This document shows positions 16,960 through 25,463 of a stretch of 64,000 nt of DNA, in pieces. The notes under the pieces were generated by a model. That model saw only the letters and a list, made by a program, of their open reading frames with translations. It searched no databases and was not told where the DNA came from. The translations under genes were made by a program, and so were the position numbers. The stretch's first letter is position 1, and each line of letters begins with the position of its first letter. This DNA is from Bacteroidales bacterium (lineage in GTDB: Bacteria > Bacteroidota > Bacteroidia > Bacteroidales > F082): assembly GCA_024400305.1 (NCBI GenBank), contig JAKSMX010000004.1:1-64000 (forward strand), given 5' to 3'.

Positions 16960-17787
16960 ATGAATGTAAACAAATTAAAAATCGGAGACTTTTCGCGCCT
17001 CTGCCGCGTGACGGTTCGGACGCTCAGGCATTACGAGGAAATCGGGCTGTTCAAGCCTGAAATCGTCGATGAATGGACCGGCTACCGGTATTATTCGGTC
17101 GGTCAGTTCCAGAAAATGCAGGACATCTTGATATTGAAGGAGTTGGGATTTTCGTTGGAAGAGATTCGCGAGCTTTTTGATGAAGAGACACATTATCCTT
17201 CGATAAAAGTTCTTGAAGACAAGATTCGCATCTGCGAGACTGAACTTCAGCGACTTAGGAAACGTCAGTCACAGCTGAAGGCGTTGGTGAAGTCCCAAAA
17301 AAAGAAACAGGAAATGGAACAAATCACAATTGAGAGACTGCCGGCGATTATCGTTGCGGCGCACAGAACGATCATTCCGTGCTATGAAAAACTTGGCGAG
17401 CTGATTTGCAACGTCATCATGCCGGAAATGATCAGGATTAACTGCAAATGCGCTAACCCAAGTTATTGTTATACAATAGAATATGGCGGTTATAAACCGC
17501 AAAACATCGACATTGAATATTGTGAACAGATGACCGAGAAAGGTGTGGACACCGACATCATTAAATTCAAGGAGATTCCTGAAGTGCCGACGGCGGTCTG
17601 CATGAAAGTTTACGGAAGTTACGACAAGCTTTATCAGGCTTACCTCGACATTTTCGCATGGATTGAGAAGGAAGGCTACAAGGTCTCCGGCGAACCGCGA
17701 GCCAATTACGTCGATGGCATCTGGAATGAGGAGAATCCAGAAAGGTGGCTGACAATCATCCAAGTGCCGGTGGAGAAAGTCGGATAA
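16960..17787 (+). CDS. MerR family regulator with GyrI-like effector-binding domain
   Basis: About 275 residues from the ATG at 16960 (a GTG 12 bases earlier is possible). Residues 1-70 are the MerR winged helix (LKIGDFSRLCRVTVRTLRHYEEIGLFKPEIVDEWTGYRYYS). They are followed by a dimerising coiled coil at about 75-118 and a C-terminal GyrI/SOUL-like small-molecule binding domain at about 125-270, with an insertion carrying several Cys (INCKCANPSYCYTIEYGG). BltR/BmrR-type members sense cationic or lipophilic compounds and activate resistance genes. The downstream run of GNATs, YdeI and a UvrA-like ATPase fits such a regulon. The hairpin at 17792-17830 follows the stop. Confidence 0.88.
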   Translation: MNVNKLKIGDFSRLCRVTVRTLRHYEEIGLFKPEIVDEWTGYRYYSVGQFQKMQDILILKELGFSLEEIRELFDEETHYPSIKVLEDKIRICETELQRLRKRQSQLKALVKSQKKKQEMEQITIERLPAIIVAAHRTIIPCYEKLGELICNVIMPEMIRINCKCANPSYCYTIEYGGYKPQNIDIEYCEQMTEKGVDTDIIKFKEIPEVPTAVCMKVYGSYDKLYQAYLDIFAWIEKEGYKVSGEPRANYVDGIWNEENPERWLTIIQVPVEKVG

Positions 17788-17791
17788 AAAA

Positions 17792-17830
17792 TGAAAGCAC
17801 GTCTTCGGAATTTTCGGAGATGTGCTTTCA
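17792..17830. terminator. Hairpin after the MerR gene
   Basis: TGAAAGCAC pairs with GTGCTTTCA, with an inner TCTTCGG...CGGAGA arm. No long T-run follows, so it may act as a weak terminator or an mRNA stabiliser rather than a full stop. Confidence 0.55.
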
Positions 17831-17869
17831 AATGCTTTGAAATTAAAATATTGTAAATCAATCAAAACT

Positions 17870-18730
17870 ATGAATATTCGTTTGGAACAACCTGAAGATT
17901 ACCGCAAGGTGGAGAACCTCACCCGCGAGGCATTCTGGAACGTCTATTGTCCGGGGTGCAAGGAGCATTTTGTCCTTAACCAATATCGAAACAACCCCGA
18001 CTTCATCCCGGAACTCGACTTCGTGATGGAAGAAGACGGAAAAATCATCGGTCACGTGATGTTTTCCAAAGCCGAAATCGTGAAGACCGACGGTTCGCCT
18101 TTCCCAGCCTGGACTTTCGGTCCCATCAGCATACATCCTGACTGTAAACGCAAAGGCTATGGCCTGAAATTATTGCAGTATGCTTTGGAGAAAGCGAAAG
18201 GGCATGGTATCGGCGTGCTTTGTATGGAAGGCAACATCGACTTCTACAAACATGCCGGTTTTGTCTTGGCCAGCAGTTTGAAAATACATTATCACGGCGA
18301 GCCTATTGAAAGTGAAGTGCCGTATTTCTTGGCACAGGAACTTATTCCAGGCTACTTGAACGGAATCGAAGGAACATACCATACGCCGAAAGGTTATTTT
18401 GTCTGCGATGAAAAGCCGGAAGCATTTGCGGCTTACGAAGCGTCGTTTCCTGTAAAGAAAAAGCATCTGCAGGAAGGCCAGCTTCCTCAATTCTGCCAAA
18501 GCTGCGGAATGCCCATGACCGACGATGACATTTGCGGCATCAATGCCGACGGAAGCATCAATTTTGACTATTGCAAATACTGCTACAAGGACGGTGAATT
18601 CATTGATAAGGTTTCAATGGAAGAATACATTGACATGTGTTCGCAGTTCGGCGTTCAGGCTGGAATGACAAACGAGCAGATGAAAGAACATTGCCGGAAA
18701 ATATTCCCGATGCTGAAACGTTGGAGATGA
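17870..18730 (+). CDS. GNAT acetyltransferase fused to a zinc-ribbon domain
   Basis: About 286 residues from MNIRLEQPEDY; an earlier in-frame ATG at 17822 overlaps the preceding hairpin and is not favoured. Residues 1-150 form a GNAT domain (TREAFWNV, then ISIHPDCKRKGYGLKLLQYAL with the R/Q-x-x-G-x-G/A acetyl-CoA loop). A YHTPKGYFVCDE segment follows. Residues about 203-280 are a putative zinc ribbon (FCQSCGMPM...DYCKYCYKDGEF) with paired Cys ligands. The GNAT plus zinc-ribbon pairing occurs in gut anaerobes, usually as an orphan acetyltransferase. The stop overlaps the next start in ATGA (18727-18730), which points to translational coupling. Confidence 0.82.
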   Translation: MNIRLEQPEDYRKVENLTREAFWNVYCPGCKEHFVLNQYRNNPDFIPELDFVMEEDGKIIGHVMFSKAEIVKTDGSPFPAWTFGPISIHPDCKRKGYGLKLLQYALEKAKGHGIGVLCMEGNIDFYKHAGFVLASSLKIHYHGEPIESEVPYFLAQELIPGYLNGIEGTYHTPKGYFVCDEKPEAFAAYEASFPVKKKHLQEGQLPQFCQSCGMPMTDDDICGINADGSINFDYCKYCYKDGEFIDKVSMEEYIDMCSQFGVQAGMTNEQMKEHCRKIFPMLKRWR

Positions 18731-19317
18731 AAATTCATAACAATTTTGCCATGAAAATACTTCTGTCCGAAAGTCAACGAACCATTTTGGAAACAGAAAG
18801 ACTGATATTGCGCCCGTGGCGCGAAGACGATGCGGAAGCTCTCTTCAAATACGCCTCCGACCCTGAAGTGGGACTGCATGCCGGCTGGCCACCGCACAAA
18901 AACGTGGAGGAAAGCCGTGAAATAATACGGACCGTGTTCGGCGGTGAAAGTATGTGGGCCGTGGAACTGAAATCGACCCGCGAGCCAATCGGCTGCGTAG
19001 GCTACCTGTCGGCTGAATTTTCCAACTTGCCGATTGCCGACGATGAGGCCGAAGTGGGTTATTGGATTGCCAAACCATATTGGAATCAAGGCATCTGCAC
19101 CGAGGCCATGAAGGCTGTCGTTGATTATTGTTTTGAAGTGAAGGGTTTCACTCGTCTTTGGGGAGATTATTTCCCTGATAATCCGTCTTCTGGCCGTGTG
19201 ATGGCGAAATGCGGCTTCTCCGATACGGGACGCGAGACGACATGCCCGAACCTTGAAGTTGACGGCGACCGGCCTGTCCGCATCATGTGCCTGACAAAGA
19301 CGAGGAAAAGCAAATGA
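18727..19317 (+). CDS. GNAT N-acetyltransferase (RimJ/RimL type)
   Basis: About 196 residues from the ATG in the ATGA overlap; an alternative ATG eight codons later (18751, MKILLSES) is possible. The domain opens with LETERLILRPWREDDAEALFKYASDPEV, continues with VGYWIAKPYWNQGICTEAMKAVVDYCF (acetyl-CoA binding loop and helix) and ends with NPSSGRVMAKCGFSDTGRE. This wording is typical of the RimJ/RimL-like GNAT group that acetylates amino groups of proteins or small molecules. It is coupled on both sides: its own stop overlaps the YdeI start as ATGA (19314-19317). Confidence 0.85.
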   Translation: MKIHNNFAMKILLSESQRTILETERLILRPWREDDAEALFKYASDPEVGLHAGWPPHKNVEESREIIRTVFGGESMWAVELKSTREPIGCVGYLSAEFSNLPIADDEAEVGYWIAKPYWNQGICTEAMKAVVDYCFEVKGFTRLWGDYFPDNPSSGRVMAKCGFSDTGRETTCPNLEVDGDRPVRIMCLTKTRKSK

Positions 19318-19874
19318 ATACTTTTTATACCAGCGACCGCGCCGAATGGCGCAGATGGCTCAGCGAGCATTTCCGGACGGAAAAGGAAGTTTGGTTCGCG
19401 TTTCCCACAAAGGCGTCGGGAGAAGAGAGCCTTTCTTACAATGACATGGTTGAGGAAGCTCTTTGCTTTGGTTGGATTGACAGCACCATCAAACACATCG
19501 ACCCAACCCATCGGGCGCAGCGCATCACGCCGCGCAATCCGAAAAGCACGTATTCACGCCCCAACATTGAGCGGCTGATCTGGCTTGACGCACACAACAT
19601 GATTCATCCGGAAATCCGACCGTCAGTCTTGCCTTTGATTCAGACACCCTACGTTTTCCCGGAAGATATTCTGGCGGAAATCAGACAGGACAAGGAAGCA
19701 TGGAAAAATTACTGCAACTTTTCGGAGTCTTACCGGCGCATCCGTATCGCCTACATCGACGCTGCACGCCAGCGTCCGGATGAGTTCAGGAAACGACTGG
19801 AAAACTTCATGCGGAAAACCCGGGAGAACAAGCTGATTACCGGGTACGGCGGGATTGAAAAATATTACAGATAA
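19314..19874 (+). CDS. YdeI/OmpD-associated family protein
   Basis: About 186 residues starting at the ATGA overlap (MNTFYTSDRAEWRRWLSEH). The family is recognised from W..WL..H....KEVWF.F.TK, the LSYNDMVEEALCFGWIDSTIKHID core, R.TPR...STYS..N and a C-terminal R.R.AYIDAARQRPDEFRKRLENFM...IT.GYGGIEKYYR. Members have been linked to bacteriocin or cationic-stress protection and to the YdhG/DUF1801 fold, but the biochemical role is uncertain. It sits in a tight accessory operon with two GNATs and the UvrA-like gene (35-base gap). Confidence 0.82.
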   Translation: MNTFYTSDRAEWRRWLSEHFRTEKEVWFAFPTKASGEESLSYNDMVEEALCFGWIDSTIKHIDPTHRAQRITPRNPKSTYSRPNIERLIWLDAHNMIHPEIRPSVLPLIQTPYVFPEDILAEIRQDKEAWKNYCNFSESYRRIRIAYIDAARQRPDEFRKRLENFMRKTRENKLITGYGGIEKYYR

Positions 19875-19909
19875 AGGTGATAGCAAATAGTGCACGGAAG
19901 CGTCTTGAA

Positions 19910-20941
19910 ATGGAAACAATACAAACAAACGACAAAATCATCATAAAAGGTCTCGGTCAGAATAACCTGAAGAACATTTCGCTGGAAATCCCCAAGAACA
20001 AGATTGTGGTGTTCACAGGGGTGTCCGGAAGCGGGAAGTCGAGTATCGTGTTCGATACCATCGCCGCCGAAAGCCAGCGGCAGATGAACGACACTTATTC
20101 CGCTTGGGTCAGGGGAAGGCTGCCGAAATATGAGAAACCGAAAGTCGAGAGCATAGAAAACCTGTCGGCTTCGGTCATCGTTGACCAGTCGCGGCTTGGC
20201 GGAAACATGCGTTCCACGGTGGGAACCATCAGCGACATGTATTCGGCCTTGCGGGTTTTATACTCAAGAATTGGCGTGCCTCATGTCGGCCCGGCCTCGT
20301 TGTTCTCATTCAATGACCCGAACGGCATGTGCCCTAAATGCAGCGGCATCGGCAAGGTGATGACCATCGACTTGGAGAACCGCATCGACCCGGAGAAAAC
20401 TTGGCTCGAAGGCATGGCCGACCTGACCGCTTTCCATGTCGGGAACTGGTATTGGAAGAAGTACAAAGAGGCGGCAATCTTCCCGCTTGATAAGAAGTAT
20501 AAGGATTTCACAATCAGAGAGAAAAACAGGCTGCTTTATGGCGCTGACGAGAAAGGCGGCAGACAAATCAACAGGAATGTGGAAGGGGTGGAAACTTACC
20601 TTTCGCGTATGCTTCTCCGCAGGGATATGAGCGAATTGAAAGATATGTCTGTCAGAAGGCTCGCAGGTCTGCTGCATGAAAGGGAATGCCCGATGTGCCA
20701 CGGGAAACGACTGAACCGTATGGCGTTGACTTCAAGAATCAACGGCTACACCATTGACGAACTGACGGAAATGGAATTCTCTTCTCTCCGGAAGGTGCTT
20801 CAGGACATCAACGCTCCCGGCATTCAATGTGTTGTCGATTCGTTGGTGTTGTCGCTGACACGCATGATTGAAATAGGACTTCCTTATCTTTCGATGAGCC
20901 ATCAACGGGGATGCACCCGCGCGACGTGTTCCGCATGGTGA
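19910..20941 (+). pseudogene. UvrA-like ABC ATPase, 5' part (frameshifted by internal deletion)
   Basis: Starting at METIQTNDK, the frame holds the first half of a short UvrA-like ATPase of the DrrC/UvrA3 type. It has Walker A GVSGSGKSS near residue 43, Q-loop region VDQSRLGGNMRSTVGT, a Cys-rich CPKCSGIGK, a second CPMCHGK and the IGLPYLSM segment that normally leads into the LSGGE signature. Right there, at 20893-20898, the sequence jumps straight to the GATGAGCCATCAACG codons of the Walker-B DEPSTG segment in another frame. The signature and about 32 residues are missing and the frame is lost, ending in the nonsense tail SHQRGCTRATCSAW. Either a real deletion or an assembly fault would explain it. 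Confidence 0.85.
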
Positions 20942-22638
20942 AGCTGCTGAAGAGCCTGCGCGACAAAGGCAATACCGTTCTTGTGGTGGAACACGACAAG
21001 GACATCATCTCAATAGCCGACGAAATAATCGACATCGGCCCTCTTGCCGGAAGTGCCGGCGGCAAGGTGATGTTTCAAGGTTCTTTCGAGAATTTGATTC
21101 TCTGTCAGAGCTTTACGGGACAAGCCTTTCGCAACGAAGTTCATCTGAAAGAAAAGACGAGGATGCCAAAGGAATTTCTGCCCATCCGTAATGCCAACGT
21201 CCATAACCTCAAGAATGTGAATGTTGACATTCCGCTGAATGTGCTGACTGTTGTCACCGGCGTTGCGGGAAGCGGGAAATCTTCGTTGATTCGTGATGTT
21301 TTCGCGAAGGAATATTCCGACAAGGTCGTTCTTGTTGACCAATCGCCGATTACAGCCACAAACCGTTCAACACCAGTTTCTTACCTCGGTATTTTTGATG
21401 AAATAAGAAAAATCATGGCTAAGACAAATGGAGTTGATCCTGCTTTGTTCTCGTTTAACTCGGATGGCGCATGCCCTGTTTGCGGCGGCCGCGGGTTTAT
21501 CACGACAGAACTCGTGTTCATGGATCCGGTGACCACAACCTGCGAACATTGCAATGGCAAACGCTATTCCGAGAAGGCTCTCTCGTATAAGTACAAAGGA
21601 AAGAATATTGTCGAAATACTCGGAATGTCGGTCAAGGAGGCTCTTGAATTCTTCGGTGACCAGAAGAAAATCAGGAGGATGCTGTCGGCACTTTGTGAGG
21701 TTGGGCTTTCGTACCTGTCGCTCGGACAGGCGGCTTCCACGCTTTCAGGCGGAGAGCGGCAACGGTTGAAACTCGCCAAAGACCTGTATAAGAAAGGCAA
21801 TATTTATGTTCTTGACGAACCGACAACAGGGCTTCACGCTTCTGACGTGGAAAAAATCATGGAACTGTTTGATAATCTTGTGGAAAAAGGTAACACGGTT
21901 GTCATCATCGAACACAACCTTGATGTTATGAAACGTGCCGACTACATAATTGATGTCGGTCCCGACGGCGGACGTTTCGGCGGTGAGGTCGTTTTTACGG
22001 GTTCGCCGAGAGACATGATTGAAAAGTCAGATACAATTACGGCAAAATGCCTGAAATATTCCGTTGAAAACGAGAAACTTCCGGAAGAACAACTGGTCGA
22101 ACTGACACGTACTCGTGAAACGGACAATGACGTTGAAATTCTAAAAAAAGAAAATGAAAAAGACTCAGATATGAAACTTAAGGAAATAGGACACGCCGAA
22201 TGTGAAAACGGCGAATTCAAAATAATATTGAACCCGCAGTATAAAGCTGGTCTGAAAGGACTTGAAGGGTTCTCTCATCTACAGCTGATATGGTGGTTCA
22301 GCGGTTGCGACAATAAAGAAGATCGCAGCATACTTACCGTCGAAAAACCTTACCGAAATGCGCCGGCGGTGCTTGGAGTCTTCGCCACCCGTTCGCCGGA
22401 GCGCCCCAATCCCATCGCCTGTTCGGTGTGCGAGGTGAAAAATATTGATATTGAAAAGGGAGTCGTCAGCCTGGATTATTTCGATGCATTTACAGGAACA
22501 CCGATTTTGGACATCAAGCCCTATCAGCCCAGCGTGGACAAGGTTGAAAAACCGCAAGTTCCGGCGTGGTGCAGCCACTGGCCCAAGAACTACGAATCAA
22601 GTGGCGATTTCTGTTGGGAAAAAGAATTTGAATTCTAA
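20893..22638 (+). pseudogene. UvrA-like ABC ATPase, 3' part, fused in frame to a TrmO domain
   Basis: The second reading frame resumes with DEPSTGMHPRD (ORF starting from an ATG at 20911, 575 residues). It carries the H-loop VVEHDKD of the first ATPase and then a complete second ATPase: Walker A GVAGSGKSS, CPVCGGRGF...CEHCNGKR zinc module, LSGGERQRLKLAKDL signature, IYVLDEPTTGLH Walker B and VVIIEHNLD. A charged linker (about residues 395-420) runs directly into a TrmO/TsaA-like domain at about 421-575 (MKLKEIGHAEC..., GLKGLEGFSHLQLIWWF, ATRSPERPNPIACSV, DYFDAFTGTPILDIKPY). TrmO methylates t6A37 of tRNA-Thr with SAM. The TrmO part could also start by itself at 22171. Confidence 0.82.
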
Positions 22639-22649
22639 AAATACAAGTC

Positions 22650-23008
22650 ATGGTATTTGATTACAAGAAAGAATACAAGGAGTTTTACCTTCCGGCTAAA
22701 AAGCCTCAGATTATCACTATTCCTTCCATGAATTTCGTTGCCGTGCGCGGTAAGGGAGACCCCAACGACGACAACGGCGAATACAAAGATGCCATGCAGG
22801 TGCTGTACGGCGTGGCCTACACCATCAAGATGAGCAAAATGGGCGACCACCGCATCGATGGATATTTTGATTATGTTATGCCTCCGCTTGAGGGTTTCTG
22901 GTGGAGCGTTTCCATCACGAAATTTACCTTGGCGACCCGAGAAAGACCGCTCCTGAAAAACTGAAGACCGTCATACGTTATCCCTTGAAGAACCATGGCA
23001 ATCAGTAA
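22650..23008 (+). pseudogene. GyrI-like small-molecule-binding protein, internally deleted
   Basis: Frame 1 from MVFDYKKEYKEFYLP runs through KKPQIITIPSMNFVAVRGKGDPN and DYVMPPLEGFWW, which is the first half of a GyrI-like protein of about 210 residues. After 22905-22912 the homologous reading continues in a different frame as HHEIYLGDPRKTAPEKLKTV then IRYPLKNHGNQ and a TAA at 23006-23008, the family's normal C-terminus. About 80-90 residues between the two parts are missing and the frame is shifted. In frame 1 the ORF ends early at 22964. Intact relatives bind hydrophobic ligands and sit beside MerR/AraC regulators and GNATs, as here. Confidence 0.8.
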
Positions 23009-23219
23009 GGAATATATTGATTTCGTATGCACACAGCTCGAAGTGGCGGGAACTGTCCGAACTGGAATCGCTAATGTCCGGAGACGAATAAGGCTGGAAA
23101 TTCATCGGAATTTTTTCGGCGGATTCTATTCCGTCAATGGGTTGAAAATTAATTATTTCACTTTTGGAAAAGTGAATTTGTGTATCTTTGCAAGAAAATT
23201 TTATGCGGGGGAAATGTGA
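22995..23219 (+). pseudogene. TfoX N-terminal-like remnant
   Basis: The first 20-odd residues (MAISKEYIDFVCTQLEVAGTVRT) match the start of TfoX N-terminal domain proteins, which are normally about 110 residues. After that the frame gives no recognisable sequence (the expected RKMFGEY-type core is absent) and stops at 23219. It overlaps the end of the GyrI-like remnant by 14 bases, as intact neighbours in such cassettes often do. I read it as the third deleted gene in this stretch; it could also be a chance resemblance over a short region. Confidence 0.5.
23183..23190 (+). promoter_or_regulatory. -7 promoter box for the HAD hydrolase gene
   Basis: TATCTTTG with an upstream TTTTGG (23162-23167) about 16 bases away. 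It is 71 bases ahead of the ATG at 23261. Confidence 0.5.
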
Positions 23220-23260
23220 AGAATGATATGGAATATGTTGAAATACAATGATTTGAGAAA

Positions 23261-24001
23261 ATGGATTTAAGTAAAATAAAACTTATTGCCGTCGATGCCG
23301 ACGACACTCTTTGGGACAACCAGACTTATTACGACCGCGCGGAGGACGTTTTCACCGAGACGTTGAAAGAATACGGCTCGGCGGAAGAACTTTCTGAGAA
23401 ACTGTTTGAGGTCGAGTCGGCGAACATGCCGGTTCTCGGCTACGGCGGCAAGGCGGTCTGCATCTCGATGATGGAGGCCGCACTGAAAATCTCTGATTAT
23501 AAGATAGATGGCCGCAAACTGCAAAAGATTATCACAACGGTGAAGTCGTTGCTTTCGATTCCAGTGCCGCCGCTGAAAGGCGTCGCCGAGACATTGCAGG
23601 TCATGCGCGACTCGCAGCGTTACCGCATAATCCTCCTCACAAAAGGCGACATGCTCGATCAGGAAAACAAAGTCAAGAGGTCGGGACTTGGGAGTTTTTT
23701 TGACAAGGTGGTGATTGTTTCAAACAAGGGACTCGCTGAATATCAGCAGCTTTGCAAAGACGAGAATGTGAAGCCGGAAGAATTCCTGATGATTGGTAAT
23801 TCGTTCAAGTCGGATATAAGCCCCGTTTTGAAAATGGGCGGCTACGGAATCCATATCCCGTTTCACACGACGTGGCGGCATGAGGTTGTTGAGACCTACG
23901 AGCACCCGAATGTGGTGAAAATCGGTGAGTTTTCGGAAGTTTTGGATGTCCTGGAAATGGAAAAAATTAGTGTGTTGAAAATGACAAATTCTTCAAAATA
24001 A
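23261..24001 (+). CDS. HAD family hydrolase
   Basis: A 246-residue haloacid-dehalogenase-fold phosphatase. Motif I is AVDADDTLWDN (nucleophile and acid/base Asp pair near residues 12-14), motif II is ILLTKGD, the Lys motif III is in the region around KVKRSGLGSFFDKVVIVSNKG, and motif IV is FLMIGNSFKSDISPVLKMGGYGI. A helical cap fills about residues 20-95. It is a typical intracellular phosphatase whose substrate cannot be deduced. The gene has its own promoter, downstream of the decayed cassette, and ends before a strong shared terminator. Confidence 0.88.
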   Translation: MDLSKIKLIAVDADDTLWDNQTYYDRAEDVFTETLKEYGSAEELSEKLFEVESANMPVLGYGGKAVCISMMEAALKISDYKIDGRKLQKIITTVKSLLSIPVPPLKGVAETLQVMRDSQRYRIILLTKGDMLDQENKVKRSGLGSFFDKVVIVSNKGLAEYQQLCKDENVKPEEFLMIGNSFKSDISPVLKMGGYGIHIPFHTTWRHEVVETYEHPNVVKIGEFSEVLDVLEMEKISVLKMTNSSK

Positions 24002-24203
24002 TTATTCAATATTTTGAACTTGGTTGTCCCATAATGAATATTTTTTGTTGTTTCAATTCAAAAAAAGTGTAAATATGCGCCTTCAAAATTTCAGGATTTA
24101 TTCATTAAATTTATTTGGATGAAAATGTTATTTCAACCTAAACTTTTTACGTGTCTGAAAAGATACTTGTCGGCAAATAATTGTTATTGAATTGATTAAG
24201 CAC

Positions 24204-24239
24204 AAAAGCCGTGGGTTTTCGGATTCTCACGGCTTTTTT
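24204..24239. terminator. Bidirectional intrinsic terminator
   Basis: AAAAGCCGTG pairs with CACGGCTTTT, followed by TTTTTT on the plus strand and by a matching A-run for the minus strand. It separates the converging HAD and HD genes. The rest of the 24002-24254 gap is AT-rich and shows nothing else. Confidence 0.88.
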
Positions 24240-24254
24240 CAATTAATCTAAAGA

Positions 24255-24773
24255 TCACAAACTGTTCAAATCGATAGTGTCAATCCATTTGCGGTAATCT
24301 TCGAGGCTGACGTTGTTTTTTACGCCTAAATCGGCGATTTTCGCACCGTGCAATGTGGCCATTTTCTTTGGATTCGGGATGTAGCCGGCACGCGGCAGAT
24401 CGAGACGGTCGGCATCAAAACACGTGTCGATGGTCAGGATTCCGGTGCGGCTGTGGGTGGTGTGGCAATGACAGGCGGCATATAACATTTCAAATTGATT
24501 GTCAGACACTTCGTAAAGTTTTCCTCTCATTTTTTTCGCAAGTTCCGCACCGCGTGGGCCGTGTTCCTCATCATAGAAATCGTTGAAACGCATGGAGTCG
24601 TGGAACAGTGCGAAAAGCCTTACAACAGTCTCGTCTGCGCCGTTCAGTTTCGATAGCAAAAGTCCGTTGCGTTCGACATATTTCCAATGTTCCGGACCAT
24701 GAATTGAAGTCGCTTCAAGTATGTTGTGTTCCGTCACAAACCCGCGGATTTTCTCATAATCAATGTCTTTCAT
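24255..24773 (-). CDS. HD domain phosphohydrolase
   Basis: About 172 residues from MKDIDYEKIRGFV; the longer frame from 24797 would start inside the promoter box and was not used. The HD fold ligands are visible: His in SIHGPEHWKYVERNG, the HD pair in LFALFHDSMRFNDFYDEEHGPRGAE, and His-x-His in YAACHCHTTHS. A further Asp occurs in TCFDADRLDLPRAG. HD proteins of this size are metal-dependent phosphohydrolases for nucleotides or related phosphates. The function is not closer defined. It is divergent from vsr. Confidence 0.85.
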   Translation of the reverse strand: MKDIDYEKIRGFVTEHNILEATSIHGPEHWKYVERNGLLLSKLNGADETVVRLFALFHDSMRFNDFYDEEHGPRGAELAKKMRGKLYEVSDNQFEMLYAACHCHTTHSRTGILTIDTCFDADRLDLPRAGYIPNPKKMATLHGAKIADLGVKNNVSLEDYRKWIDTIDLNSL

Positions 24774-24794
24774 ATAGTTGTGAATTTTGAAATG

Positions 24795-24802
24795 CAAAAA
24801 TA
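24795..24802 (-). promoter_or_regulatory. -7 promoter box for the HD hydrolase gene
   Basis: TATTTTTG on the minus strand, 21 bases upstream of the ATG at 24773. Confidence 0.5.
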
Positions 24803-24835
24803 AATAAAAACAGAATACCGTTCAACAATTATTTC

Positions 24836-24843
24836 TATTTTTG
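24836..24843 (+). promoter_or_regulatory. -7 promoter box for vsr
   Basis: TATTTTTG on the plus strand, 22 bases before the ATG at 24866. It is divergent from the box at 24795-24802. Confidence 0.5.
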
Positions 24844-24865
24844 CAAAATTATGAAATGTTAAAAA

Positions 24866-25375
24866 ATGCCCGACCCATTGACTCCAGAACAGCGACATCA
24901 TTGCATGGCATCTATTCATGGAAAGGATACCAAGCCGGAGATTATCGTGCGCAAATACTTGTGGAACAATGGTTTCAGATACAGGCTCAATCATCCGCGG
25001 CTGCCGGGAAAACCAGATATTGTGTTGAGGAAATATCGAACCTGCATTTTCATAAACGGATGTTTCTGGCATGGACATGAGGGCTGCAAATCATTCGTGA
25101 TGCCTCGGTCGAATGTTGACTTCTGGAAAGCGAAGATTGACAGAAACCGTCGGCGAGACATCGAAGTGCAGCTGAAACTCGCGGAGATGGGCTGGCACCG
25201 GATCACGATTTGGGAGTGCCAGTTGAAAAAAGACATTAGGGAGGCGACTTTGAAAGGCTTGGTTTACACGCTCGACTGTATTTTCCTGAACGATCATAAA
25301 CCAAAGAATTACAGTAATTTAGACGAATCGTTGCCGATGGCGGCGGAAGAACAGGCTTCATACGGGAACAATTAG
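24866..25375 (+). CDS. vsr: Very short patch repair endonuclease (Vsr), orphan
   Basis: A 169-residue Vsr-type nuclease. The family pattern is complete: MASIHGKDTKPEIIVRKYLW, GFRYRLNHPRLPGKPDIVL with the catalytic Asp, CIFINGCFWHGHEGC with the Zn/catalytic His and Cys, and FWKAKIDRNRRRDIEVQLKLAEMGWHRITIWECQL. Vsr nicks T:G mismatches left by deamination of 5-methylcytosine. It normally sits beside a 5mC methyltransferase; none is encoded in this window. The last 25-30 residues (after YTLDCIF) are an extra, poorly conserved tail. It has its own promoter and no close partner. Confidence 0.9.
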   Translation: MPDPLTPEQRHHCMASIHGKDTKPEIIVRKYLWNNGFRYRLNHPRLPGKPDIVLRKYRTCIFINGCFWHGHEGCKSFVMPRSNVDFWKAKIDRNRRRDIEVQLKLAEMGWHRITIWECQLKKDIREATLKGLVYTLDCIFLNDHKPKNYSNLDESLPMAAEEQASYGNN

Positions 25376-25463
25376 TTTCATTTTCTTTTGTATTAATGTT
25401 TTATTTCAAACATTAATTCGGATTTCTTGTTATATAAAATAATAAATAAAATTAGGCAAAACC

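Noticed and set aside
23035..23091. Open stretch reading SSKWRELSELESLMSGDE in another frame of the TfoX remnant
   Set aside because: It looks helical but matches no family I recognise, and the TfoX-like reading continues through it in frame, so it is probably chance.
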